Assembly (NCBI GenBank): GCA_902561765.1
Contig: CACEQR010000008.1
Span: 1 to 64,000, forward strand
Direction: 5' to 3'
Length of the DNA: 64,000 nucleotides
Origin: an uncultured Pelagibacteraceae bacterium
GTDB lineage: Bacteria; Pseudomonadota; Alphaproteobacteria; Pelagibacterales; Pelagibacteraceae
Shown: positions 26,575 to 34,228 of the stretch, in pieces
Numbering within the stretch: the first letter of the stretch is position 1
Layout: each line of letters starts with the position of its first letter
Translations under genes and position numbers: made by a program
The notes under the pieces: generated by a model
What the model was told of the DNA's origin: nothing
Seen by the model: only the letters and a program-made list of their open reading frames with translations
Databases searched by the model: none

Positions 26575-27975
26575 ATGACTGACGAACTAGGTGCATTGAC
26601 AACCATATTCACAGAATTTTACTATTGGATAACAGTAGTACTTATGTTTCTGATCCATGTAGGGTTCTGTATGTATGAAGTTGGAGCTTCCCGGTACAAA
26701 CATCATCAACATACTCTAATGAAAAACACAATGCTGATACCTTTGGTAACAGTTACTTGGTTTTTATTTGGTTGGTGGATTTATTGGGCTTTTCCAACTG
26801 GACCAGGTCTTGCACCATCAATAATGACTGAGAGTACAGCTCTAATTACGGATGACTCAGCTTTTAGTGCTAAATGGTATTTACCAAATAGTGAACTCAT
26901 GGCTATTAATTTAGGTGATCACATAAGCGGAGTATTTTGGGCTGCATTTTTGTTATTCTCTTGGACAGCTGCTTCAATAGTATCAGGTGCTGTAATTGAA
27001 AGAATTACAACTTTTGCATTTGGAATTCTAGCGATTGCAATTGGATCTGTATTTTGGAGTATAGATGCTGCATGGGGATGGCATTTTGACGGGTGGATGT
27101 TAAAGTTACTTGGATATCATGATGCTTATGCATCAGGAGTAATCCACGCAGTAGCAGGTGGATTTGCTTTAGGTGTTTTAGCAGTTTTAGGTCCAAGAAT
27201 TGGAAAATTTTCATCAAGCGGAGAGCCTAGAAATATCGGACCAAGAAATCCTTGGTTAGTAACTGTTGGATTATTCTTAATTTATACAGGTTTCTGGGGT
27301 TTTTACGCAGCATGTAATATTCCAATTTATGACCTAGGACCAGAGTATGGCATGGAAGGTGTAACTTACTTTACGGCAACAAACATATATGTAACTCCTA
27401 CAACACTTAGTGGTATTACAATGAATTTCTTAATGTCACTTTCTGGAGGATTGCTAGCAGGATACGTAATATCTAAAGGTGATCCTTTCTGGACTTACTC
27501 AAGTGGACTTGCTGGAATAATATGTGCTTCTGCAGGAAACGACTTATATCATCCAATTCAATCATTAATTATTGGAATGATAGGAGTAGTTATTGCTTAC
27601 AAATTGCATTACTGGGTTGAACGAAGGTTCAAAATTGATGATGCAGTTGGCGCAGTAGCTGTACATGGTTATGCTGGATTTGCTGGACTTGTAATATGTG
27701 GGTTTGTACTAAATGGATACCCTTCTTCGGGATATAGCGTAGGTGCAATGTGGGATGGAAGCAACTATGCTGCGATAAATCCTTTAGGAATGTTTATTGG
27801 TGCAATAATCATGTTCTTTGTTCTGGGTATGATACCAGGTTACATAATTGCTAAAGTGTTAAATGGAATGGGCAAACTTAGAATCCCTAGGGAGGTTGAG
27901 TTGGCCGGTTTAGACTACCAAATAATGGAGGAGGCAAAAGAAGATGAAAAAGCTGTTGCTTCTTCGAGTAGTTAA
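26575..27975 (+). CDS. amtB: Ammonium transporter (Amt/MEP/Rh family)
   Basis: 466 residues with about 11 membrane segments. The twin-histidine pore motif is visible: His191 in SGVIHAVAGGFALG and His364 in AVHGYAGFAGLVICG. It moves ammonium, and possibly methylammonium, across the inner membrane. There is no N-terminal signal, and the C-terminal cytosolic tail ends in an acidic stretch (EEAKEDEKAVASSSS). A GGAGG ribosome site lies 5 bases before the ATG, with a TTGTTTAAACAA palindrome just before it. No glnK follows, unlike the usual amtB-glnK pair; instead two tiny membrane proteins follow. Placed in the methylamine cluster it would recover released ammonium. Confidence 0.92.
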   Translation: MTDELGALTTIFTEFYYWITVVLMFLIHVGFCMYEVGASRYKHHQHTLMKNTMLIPLVTVTWFLFGWWIYWAFPTGPGLAPSIMTESTALITDDSAFSAKWYLPNSELMAINLGDHISGVFWAAFLLFSWTAASIVSGAVIERITTFAFGILAIAIGSVFWSIDAAWGWHFDGWMLKLLGYHDAYASGVIHAVAGGFALGVLAVLGPRIGKFSSSGEPRNIGPRNPWLVTVGLFLIYTGFWGFYAACNIPIYDLGPEYGMEGVTYFTATNIYVTPTTLSGITMNFLMSLSGGLLAGYVISKGDPFWTYSSGLAGIICASAGNDLYHPIQSLIIGMIGVVIAYKLHYWVERRFKIDDAVGAVAVHGYAGFAGLVICGFVLNGYPSSGYSVGAMWDGSNYAAINPLGMFIGAIIMFFVLGMIPGYIIAKVLNGMGKLRIPREVELAGLDYQIMEEAKEDEKAVASSSS

Positions 27976-27986
27976 AGGAGGATAAT

Positions 27987-28214
27987 ATGGCTACAGTATC
28001 AAATTGGATAGATCATCTAAATAAACCTGCTGAAGAAGTTGCAGGCGCAGTTTATCCAGGAGTTGGATCAGAAGGTATATTAGTTCTTATACTTGCTGTT
28101 ATTTGGATTGGTTGGACAGTTGTAAGCGCTAAACAAGAAAGTGATAAACTTTCTGAGCTTGCAAGAAGGAAGCCGAGTTCCAATGCATGGAAAAGCAATA
28201 TGACTGACGGATAA
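27987..28214 (+). CDS. Small single-span membrane protein following amtB
   Basis: 75 residues with one membrane segment (about 30-47, ILVLILAVIWIGWTVVSA), a short N-terminal part with a GAVYPGVGSEG segment and a charged C-terminal tail. It has one of the best ribosome sites in the window (AAAGGAGG, 5 bases before the ATG) and begins 11 bases after the amtB stop, so it is very likely expressed with the transporter. No family recognised. It may be a small accessory subunit of AmtB. Confidence 0.75.
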   Translation: MATVSNWIDHLNKPAEEVAGAVYPGVGSEGILVLILAVIWIGWTVVSAKQESDKLSELARRKPSSNAWKSNMTDG

Positions 28215-28226
28215 AAATAAAATCTT

Positions 28227-28254
28227 GAGGGCGCATTTTAATAAATGCGCCCTC
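28227..28254. terminator. 12-bp hairpin after the amtB small-protein gene
   Basis: Perfect inverted repeat, arms 28227-28238 and 28243-28254, loop TAAT, GC-rich in its lower half. No U-run follows, so it is more likely an mRNA 3'-end stabiliser or pause hairpin than a classical terminator. It ends 8 bases before the start of the 51-codon gene. Confidence 0.6.
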
Positions 28255-28262
28255 GAATAATC

Positions 28263-28418
28263 ATGGAAGAGCAAAATAAAAATCACAAAAATAAAACACC
28301 GAGTAAAATGGCAAGATTAGCTTGGCCAAAAGCAAAGTATGGACTTGTTATAGCTATCTTGATAATTATTTTTGGCAATATTGTTTACTACAAAGATTTC
28401 TTTTTATCATTTTTATAA
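28263..28418 (+). CDS. Very small single-span membrane protein (51 residues)
   Basis: Open frame ATG 28263 to TAA 28416-28418. A basic N terminus (MEEQNKNHKNKTPSK...) is followed by one hydrophobic span at about 28-42 (LVIAILIIIFGNIVYY). No clear ribosome site; the preceding hairpin ends 8 bases upstream. The product has positive-inside topology, as expected for a real small membrane protein. It sits between the 75-residue membrane protein and gmaS. Function unknown; whether it is translated is uncertain. Confidence 0.5.
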   Translation: MEEQNKNHKNKTPSKMARLAWPKAKYGLVIAILIIIFGNIVYYKDFFLSFL

Positions 28419-28439
28419 AAAATATGATATGAACTTTAG

Positions 28440-29765
28440 GTGGCAAAAAACTTATATAAAATTGCAAAAGCAAAAAAAATAAAATATTTTCTAATTAGTT
28501 TTGTTGATTTGTTTGGAGTTTTAAGATCAAAATTAGTACCGACTAGAGCTATAAAAGAGATGCAAACAAATGGTGCTGGGTTTGCAGGTTTTGCTGCTTG
28601 GCTTGACATGTCTCCAGCGGACTCTGATATGTTTGCAATACCAGATCCAAATAGTTTAATTCAACTACCTTGGAATAAAGAAGTAGGTTGGTTAGCGTCT
28701 GATTTATGGATGGATGGCAAACCAGTAGATGCATCTCCAAGAATAATGCTAAAAAAACAAATAAAGTTAATGCAAAATGAAGGTTTCATTATGAAATCTG
28801 GTGTGGAATGTGAGTATTTTTTAATCTCCTCTGACGGTAACACAATTGCAGACACAAAAGATACTCAATCTAAACCATGCTACGATCAATCTTCACTAAT
28901 GAGAAGATATGAATTGATTAAGGAGATATGCGACTGCATGATCGAGATGGGATGGAACCCTTATCAAAATGACCATGAAGATGCTAATGGTCAGTTTGAA
29001 ATGAATTGGGACTACTCAGACTGCCTAACTACAGCAGATAGGCATACTTTTTTTAAATTTATGGTTAAAACCATTTCTGAAAAACATGAACTTAGAGCAA
29101 CGTTCATGCCTAAGCCTTTTGAAAATCTAACAGGTAACGGATGTCATACACATATTTCTCTTTGGGATAAAAGAAAAAATAAATTTTTGGACAAAAATGA
29201 TAAACTCGGACTTAGCGAACTAGCTTACAATTTTTTAGGTGGTATAATTAAAAATGCAGGCGCTTTATCTGCATTTTTTAATCCTACGCTAAATAGTTAT
29301 AGGAGGATAAACGCACCTCCTACTAAATCAGGAGCAACTTGGTCTCCAAGTAGCATCTCTTACACGGGAAATAACCGAACACACATGATAAGAGTTCCTG
29401 ACCCTGGAAGGTTTGAATTGAGACTTATGGATGGATCAGCTAATCCATATTTGATACAAGCTGGAATTCTAGCAGCAGGTATAAACGGTATCAGAAAAAA
29501 AATAAATCCAGGCAAACCATTGTTTTGTAATATGTATATAGATCATGAAAAATATCCAAATCTAAAAAAATTACCAAATACTTTAGAAGACTCACTTGAT
29601 ATGTTAAATTCAAATTCAGTATTAAAAAATGCTTTTGGCAAAGATGTTTTAAATAGTTATATGAAACTTAAAAAGTCTGAAATTGAAAGTTTCAAATCAA
29701 AAGAAAATTTTAATAAACTCAAGCCTATTACAAAGTGGGAAAGATCGAATACCTTAGATTGTTAA
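28440..29765 (+). CDS. gmaS: Gamma-glutamylmethylamide synthetase
   Basis: 441 residues, glutamine-synthetase fold, GlnT/GmaS subfamily. Very characteristic blocks: SFVDLFGVLRSKLVP (about 20-34), NGAGFAGFAAWLDMSPADSD, KSGVECEYFLI, NDHEDANGQFEMNWDYSDCLTTADRH, FMPKPFENLTGNGCHTHISLWD, NSYRRINAPP, NNRTHMIRVPDPGRFELRLMDGSANPY. The enzyme uses ATP to join methylamine to glutamate, the entry step of the N-methylglutamate pathway. Start is GTG at 28440, which aligns with the usual N terminus. The diaminopropionate-lyase-like gene follows 3 bases later. Confidence 0.9.
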   Translation: MAKNLYKIAKAKKIKYFLISFVDLFGVLRSKLVPTRAIKEMQTNGAGFAGFAAWLDMSPADSDMFAIPDPNSLIQLPWNKEVGWLASDLWMDGKPVDASPRIMLKKQIKLMQNEGFIMKSGVECEYFLISSDGNTIADTKDTQSKPCYDQSSLMRRYELIKEICDCMIEMGWNPYQNDHEDANGQFEMNWDYSDCLTTADRHTFFKFMVKTISEKHELRATFMPKPFENLTGNGCHTHISLWDKRKNKFLDKNDKLGLSELAYNFLGGIIKNAGALSAFFNPTLNSYRRINAPPTKSGATWSPSSISYTGNNRTHMIRVPDPGRFELRLMDGSANPYLIQAGILAAGINGIRKKINPGKPLFCNMYIDHEKYPNLKKLPNTLEDSLDMLNSNSVLKNAFGKDVLNSYMKLKKSEIESFKSKENFNKLKPITKWERSNTLDC

Positions 29766-29768
29766 AAT

Positions 29769-30914
29769 ATGCCTATTGACTATAGTCATATTAAAAAATT
29801 TTCATCTTTTATCAAAAATAATAATTATTCATTTAGTAGAGATAAAATATTAAATGTATTAGATAAAAGTGCAATAGATAAAGCATACAATACAATTTCT
29901 AATTGGGAAACTTATAAACCCACCCCTCTCCTTAATTTAGATAAGCTCTCAAAAAATCTTGGACTTAAAAATATTTTTTACAAGGATGAGTCAAAAAGGT
30001 TTGGTCTCAAATCTTTTAAAGCTCTTGGTGGAGCTTATGCTGTAGAGCAAGTCTCTGCTGGTAAGAAAAACGTAGTCGTAGCAACTGCAACCGCAGGAAA
30101 TCATGGCAAATCTGTTGCATGGGGAGCAAATAGATTAGGAATTTCTTGTAAAATCTTCATTAGTGAATTTGTTAGCGATACACGTGCTGATGAGATGAGA
30201 AAACTTGGCGCTGATGTCGTTCAAGTTAAAGGAAACTATGAAAACTCTCTAAATGAGTGCATTAAACAATCAAAAAAAAATGGCTGGGAAATAGTACAAG
30301 ATGTGGCTTGGGAAAATTATCTTACAGTTCCAAAACTAACAATGGCTGGATATTCTGTGATGATTGAGGAAATATCAAAACAAACTGATCAATATATTAC
30401 ACACATTTTTTTACAGGCAGGTGTTGGAGGTATGGCATCTGGGGTAATAGCAGGTGTTGCTAGATATTTTAAAAGAATTCCAAAAATTATTGTTATTGAG
30501 CCAGAAAATGCAGATTGTGTTTTAAAAAGTGTCGATGCTGGTGAACTCACCAAAGTCGAAATTGAAGAAGAAAGTATCATGGGTGGAATGTCTTGTGGAG
30601 ATGTATCATTGGTCCCATGGCAAATTCTCAAAAATTCAGTAAATAATTGCTTAAGTATTCCTGATGAAGACATTCCATTATCAGTTGCAATGTTAGCAAA
30701 AGGATACTTTGGTGATGATAAAATTATTGCAGGAGAATGCTCAGCACCTGCTGTAATAGGTCTAAATGTAAGTTGTAATAACGAACAAATTAAAAAGGAT
30801 CTTGAATTAGATATGAATTCAAATGTTTTATTAATCGGGTGTGAGGGAGATACGGACACCAAATTATATAAAGAACTTCTATCTAAAGGATCAGAGAAAT
30901 TATCAAATGTCTAG
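29769..30914 (+). CDS. PLP-dependent lyase, diaminopropionate ammonia-lyase-like
   Basis: 381 residues, fold type II PLP enzyme. The expected PLP lysine is Lys84 in KSFKALGGAYA; other DpaL-type blocks are YKDESKRFGL, ATATAGNHGKSVAWGANRLG, VQDVAWENYLTVPKLTMAGYSVM, and a GVGGMASGV phosphate-binding loop. DpaL converts 2,3-diaminopropionate to pyruvate and two ammonia. It directly follows gmaS with 3 bases between, so it may instead act on another beta-substituted amino acid linked to amine metabolism. Threonine/serine dehydratase is the main alternative. It overlaps the photolyase start by 8 bases. Confidence 0.78.
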   Translation: MPIDYSHIKKFSSFIKNNNYSFSRDKILNVLDKSAIDKAYNTISNWETYKPTPLLNLDKLSKNLGLKNIFYKDESKRFGLKSFKALGGAYAVEQVSAGKKNVVVATATAGNHGKSVAWGANRLGISCKIFISEFVSDTRADEMRKLGADVVQVKGNYENSLNECIKQSKKNGWEIVQDVAWENYLTVPKLTMAGYSVMIEEISKQTDQYITHIFLQAGVGGMASGVIAGVARYFKRIPKIIVIEPENADCVLKSVDAGELTKVEIEEESIMGGMSCGDVSLVPWQILKNSVNNCLSIPDEDIPLSVAMLAKGYFGDDKIIAGECSAPAVIGLNVSCNNEQIKKDLELDMNSNVLLIGCEGDTDTKLYKELLSKGSEKLSNV

Positions 30915-32331
30915 TAAAGCTCTTGTTTGGATAAGAGATGATTTTCGCATAAACAATAATGATGCATTAATTTATGCAACAAATAATCATGATGTTGCAA
31001 CTGCAGTTTTTATTTTTAATAATGACATTTTTGATAATAAAAGAGAGGCACAAAAATGGTGGCTAAGTAAATCGCTTGAAAGTTTTAGTTCTGATTTAAA
31101 AAAATTAAATATTGGATTAGAAATAATTAAAGATGATGAAGTTAATTTCTTTTCTAAATTAAAAACTAGTAATAAAATTTCTGTTTATTGGAATAAAGTT
31201 TATGAACCTGCTGAATTTGATAAAGATAAAAAAATAGGTAAAGATTTATCTGAAAAAAAAATTAATTTTAAATTTTTTAAAGGGAATGTACTCAATGAAT
31301 ATAATAAAATTACGAAAAACGATGGAACCCCTTTTAAAGTTTTTAGTCCCTTTTGGAGAAACGCAGAGCAATTTTATATGGAAAGATTGCCAGATAAAAT
31401 AAACAAAGTCAAAAAATGTAAAAAAATAGAAATACTCTTTAAAAAACAAATAAAGTCCGAAGATATTTTACCGAAGTCAAAATGGTATATGAAGTTTGAT
31501 AAATATTGGGCACCCTCAGAAAGTAAAGCTCATGAATGCTTAGAGAATTTTGTAAATAAAAACATATTAAATTATGGCACAAATCGTGACTTTCCGTCTG
31601 TTGATGGGACATCAAAACTTTCTCCATATATTAGAAATGGACAAATAAATGTTGGAGATATTTGGGAAAAATGTAAAAAATTAAAATCAAAAAATGTAAG
31701 TGTTAAAAAATATACAAATGAAATTGGTTGGAGAGAGTTTTCTCACAGTTTAATAAATTATTTTCCACAAATGTTAAAAGGAAACTTAAGAAAAGAATTT
31801 GATAATTTCCCATGGGTAAATAATTCAAAATTTTTAAATGCATGGAAAAAAGGAATGACCGGCTATCCAATTGTTGATGCTGGAATGAGAGAATTATATG
31901 AAACAGGTTGGATGCATAACAGAATCAGGATGGTTGTTGGATCATTTTTAGTTAAACATTTAAGAATAAATTGGAAAGAAGGAGAAAAATATTTCAGGAA
32001 TTGTCTTCTTGATTTTAACGAAGCGAACAATGTTGCCCAATGGCAATGGGTAGCTGGGTGCGGCGCTGATGCAGCACCATATTTTAGAATTTTTAATCCT
32101 ATTTTACAGGGAGAAAAATTTGATAAGCAGGGAGAATATGTGAAAAGGTGGGTTCCAGAATTAGAAAAAGTGCCATCAAAATTTATTCACAAACCTTGGG
32201 AAATGGAAATAAAATATCAAGAAGCTATAAACACTGTCATAGGTTCCGATTATCCTATGCCAATTGTAATCCATGAAAAAGCTAGGAATGATGCATTAAA
32301 CGCTTTCCAGTCTATTAAGAAAAAAAATTAA
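30907..32331 (+). CDS. phrB: Deoxyribodipyrimidine photolyase
   Basis: 474 residues from the ATG at 30907 (MSSKALVWIRDDFRINNN). The longer in-frame start at 30841 lies inside the previous gene and adds a non-homologous N terminus. The N-terminal antenna domain carries WIRDDFR; the C-terminal FAD domain shows EIGWREFSHSLI, GMTGYPIVDAGMRELYETGWMHNRIRM, and LLDFNEANNVAQWQWVAGCGADAAPYFRIFNP. It repairs UV-induced cyclobutane dimers using light, as expected in surface-ocean bacteria. Ends 4 bases inside the oppositely oriented yjbQ gene. Confidence 0.93.
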   Translation: MSSKALVWIRDDFRINNNDALIYATNNHDVATAVFIFNNDIFDNKREAQKWWLSKSLESFSSDLKKLNIGLEIIKDDEVNFFSKLKTSNKISVYWNKVYEPAEFDKDKKIGKDLSEKKINFKFFKGNVLNEYNKITKNDGTPFKVFSPFWRNAEQFYMERLPDKINKVKKCKKIEILFKKQIKSEDILPKSKWYMKFDKYWAPSESKAHECLENFVNKNILNYGTNRDFPSVDGTSKLSPYIRNGQINVGDIWEKCKKLKSKNVSVKKYTNEIGWREFSHSLINYFPQMLKGNLRKEFDNFPWVNNSKFLNAWKKGMTGYPIVDAGMRELYETGWMHNRIRMVVGSFLVKHLRINWKEGEKYFRNCLLDFNEANNVAQWQWVAGCGADAAPYFRIFNPILQGEKFDKQGEYVKRWVPELEKVPSKFIHKPWEMEIKYQEAINTVIGSDYPMPIVIHEKARNDALNAFQSIKKKN

Positions 32332-32747
32332 TCCCCTATAAAGTGATGTATCACGGTTCGTGTGGTTGCCTCTAATCTATGCTCAAATAGATAAATACCC
32401 TGCCAAGTTCCTAAAAGAATTTCGTTTTCCTTTATACTGAAAGAAATTTGATTATTAGTTAATGCAGACTTTATATGAGCAGGCATATCATCCTTACCTT
32501 CGGTAGTATGAATATATAAGGAATTATTCATAGGTACTAATTTATCAAAATAATTTATCAAATCGGTTTGTACATCAGGGTCTGCATTTTCTTGAACGAT
32601 TATAGAGGCACTTGTATGTTGAATTGATAAATTTAAAATTCCATTTTTAAAATTATTTTTTTTTACCCAATCAATTGTTTTGTCTGTAAATTCATAAAGT
32701 TTTTGTCCTCTTGTATTTATTTGTAATTTATAAAACTCTTGTATCAT
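32328..32747 (-). CDS. yjbQ: YjbQ-family protein (UPF0047)
   Basis: 139 residues, the usual size of the YjbQ family, with LSIQHTSASIIVQENADPDVQ near 40-60, the HTTEGKDDMPAHIK block near 80-93 and GTWQGIYLFEHR near 113-124, whose conserved His residues form the presumed metal/active site. Family members can show weak thiamine-phosphate synthase activity, but the physiological role is not settled. It lies 3 bases downstream of zapE in the same direction and converges with phrB. Confidence 0.88.
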   Translation of the reverse strand: MIQEFYKLQINTRGQKLYEFTDKTIDWVKKNNFKNGILNLSIQHTSASIIVQENADPDVQTDLINYFDKLVPMNNSLYIHTTEGKDDMPAHIKSALTNNQISFSIKENEILLGTWQGIYLFEHRLEATTRTVIHHFIGD

Positions 32748-32750
32748 ATA

Positions 32751-33803
32751 TTAATTTAATTTTTGTGATGTCATTTCATATAAACGACTTAAAGTTCTTT
32801 TAAATGGCTCTGTCAAACTTTTTGATGAACATAATGAATTCAAATCTACCTCTGATTTGATCATTAATGGTATTTTTTTTTCATAAATAATATCTATAAA
32901 AGTTATAAATCTTTGCTGTTGATTTGAATTATCTTCGTCAAAATTGGGAAGATTTTCTATAAAAATTAAATCACTTTCCTTTGCAATCCTAATATAATCC
33001 TCTGACCCTAAATTATTATTAAATAACTCATCAAAATTGAATTTTGTAACTCTGTCATAAAAATTCTCAATTATTAGTTTACGACCTTTAATATCCAATA
33101 TTTTAGTAGTTTTTTCTTTATTTTTTGTCATTTTTCTAAAAAACTTATTGAACTTAAAATTCGATGACTCATCTATAGGAGATAAAAATCTATCCAAAGG
33201 TATATTTTTATTAGTTCTATAATCCTCGGGAATTTCTAGCTCTATTTCTGAGCAGTTATGTTCTAAAATTTTTATAAATGGCATAAATTGATCTCTTTGC
33301 AGACCATTTTTATATAAATCTTTGATTTTTATATTTGAAGAAAAAATTACTTTAATATTTTTCTCAAATATTTTTTTAAATAACTTACCCAATATCATTG
33401 CATCTACAATATTAGTTACTTGAAATTCATCAAAATACAGTATCTGTGTTTTATCAGATAATTTTTCAACAAATTTTTCTAAACCTTGATATTTAGCCTT
33501 TTTTTTATTTTCAAAAATAAACTCATGAAATTTGATCATAAATTCATTAAAATGTAATCTATATTTTTTTTCTTTAAGTGATGTAAAAAAAAAATTTAAA
33601 ATCATTGTTTTTCCTACACCAACATCTCCTACCAAATAAAATCCAGATTTTTTATTTTTATTTTTAAATATTTTTTTTAATAAAGATTGGTTAAAATTAA
33701 GATTATAATATTCACTTAATTTCTCGACTATTGAAATTTGATTTTCGTTAACTTCATACTCTTTATTTTTACATAGATTTAAAAAAGATTTCTTAAGATT
33801 CAT
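32751..33803 (-). CDS. zapE: Cell-division AFG1-like ATPase
   Basis: 350 residues, AFG1/ZapE family. Walker A GDVGVGKT at 59-66, Walker B ILYFDEFQVTNIVDAMILG near 119-137, sensor-type FSSNIKIKDLYKNGLQRDQFMPFI. These ATPases act at the inner membrane and influence Z-ring stability or turnover of misfolded respiratory proteins. Start overlaps the stop of the cupin-like gene by 4 bases. The central part carries strongly lysine-rich, AT-biased segments, but no motif is missing. Confidence 0.87.
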   Translation of the reverse strand: MNLKKSFLNLCKNKEYEVNENQISIVEKLSEYYNLNFNQSLLKKIFKNKNKKSGFYLVGDVGVGKTMILNFFFTSLKEKKYRLHFNEFMIKFHEFIFENKKKAKYQGLEKFVEKLSDKTQILYFDEFQVTNIVDAMILGKLFKKIFEKNIKVIFSSNIKIKDLYKNGLQRDQFMPFIKILEHNCSEIELEIPEDYRTNKNIPLDRFLSPIDESSNFKFNKFFRKMTKNKEKTTKILDIKGRKLIIENFYDRVTKFNFDELFNNNLGSEDYIRIAKESDLIFIENLPNFDEDNSNQQQRFITFIDIIYEKKIPLMIKSEVDLNSLCSSKSLTEPFKRTLSRLYEMTSQKLN

Positions 33804-34228
33804 TTTCTTTTTTTAAAATCTAAACCATATTCAGATCTAGGTCCTTTTCTCAACCCATAAGGACCCGCTAAAAAAATAGTTAATGGCTTGGTGCCTGGTT
33901 TTAAATCAACTCTGTGAAAATTATTTGCCGATCTAAAGCCTATATAGCCTGGAGCTCGCCAAACTTTACCCGTTTTTAAAGTCTCCCAATAACCCCCTCT
34001 TAAAATAATTGTTATATATGGAAATAAATGATTATGAACACCATCTCCATGATCATCATCAAGCATTTCATGGATTAAAATATTAAATGGAAACCATTTA
34101 GGTCGGTGTCTGAATAATACATAATATCTATTCATCCATGGTTTTGCTTTACTATATTCAGGATGAGACGGTCCCCTGTCATAAACAATTTTTTTTCTTC
34201 CGAGTTTCTCAAGAATTTTTAAAATCAT
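33800..34228 (-). CDS. Cupin-like hypothetical protein
   Basis: 142 residues. The middle resembles a single-domain cupin: HEMLDDDHGDGVHNHLFPYITIILRGGYWE around residues 58-85 supplies possible metal-binding His/Asp residues, followed by GYIGFR and FHRVDLKPGTKPLTIFLAGP, typical of the second cupin motif. No signal peptide. It begins exactly at the stop of the bamB-like gene and overlaps zapE by 4 bases. Substrate unknown. Confidence 0.7.
   Translation of the reverse strand: MILKILEKLGRKKIVYDRGPSHPEYSKAKPWMNRYYVLFRHRPKWFPFNILIHEMLDDDHGDGVHNHLFPYITIILRGGYWETLKTGKVWRAPGYIGFRSANNFHRVDLKPGTKPLTIFLAGPYGLRKGPRSEYGLDFKKRK

Noticed and set aside
30389-30862. 157-codon minus-strand frame inside the PLP lyase gene
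   Set aside because: Fully antisense to a gene with clear PLP-enzyme motifs; composition looks like a shadow frame.
30841-30906. Upstream start for the photolyase
   Set aside because: The added residues lie inside the preceding gene and do not match the photolyase N terminus, which begins at 30907.
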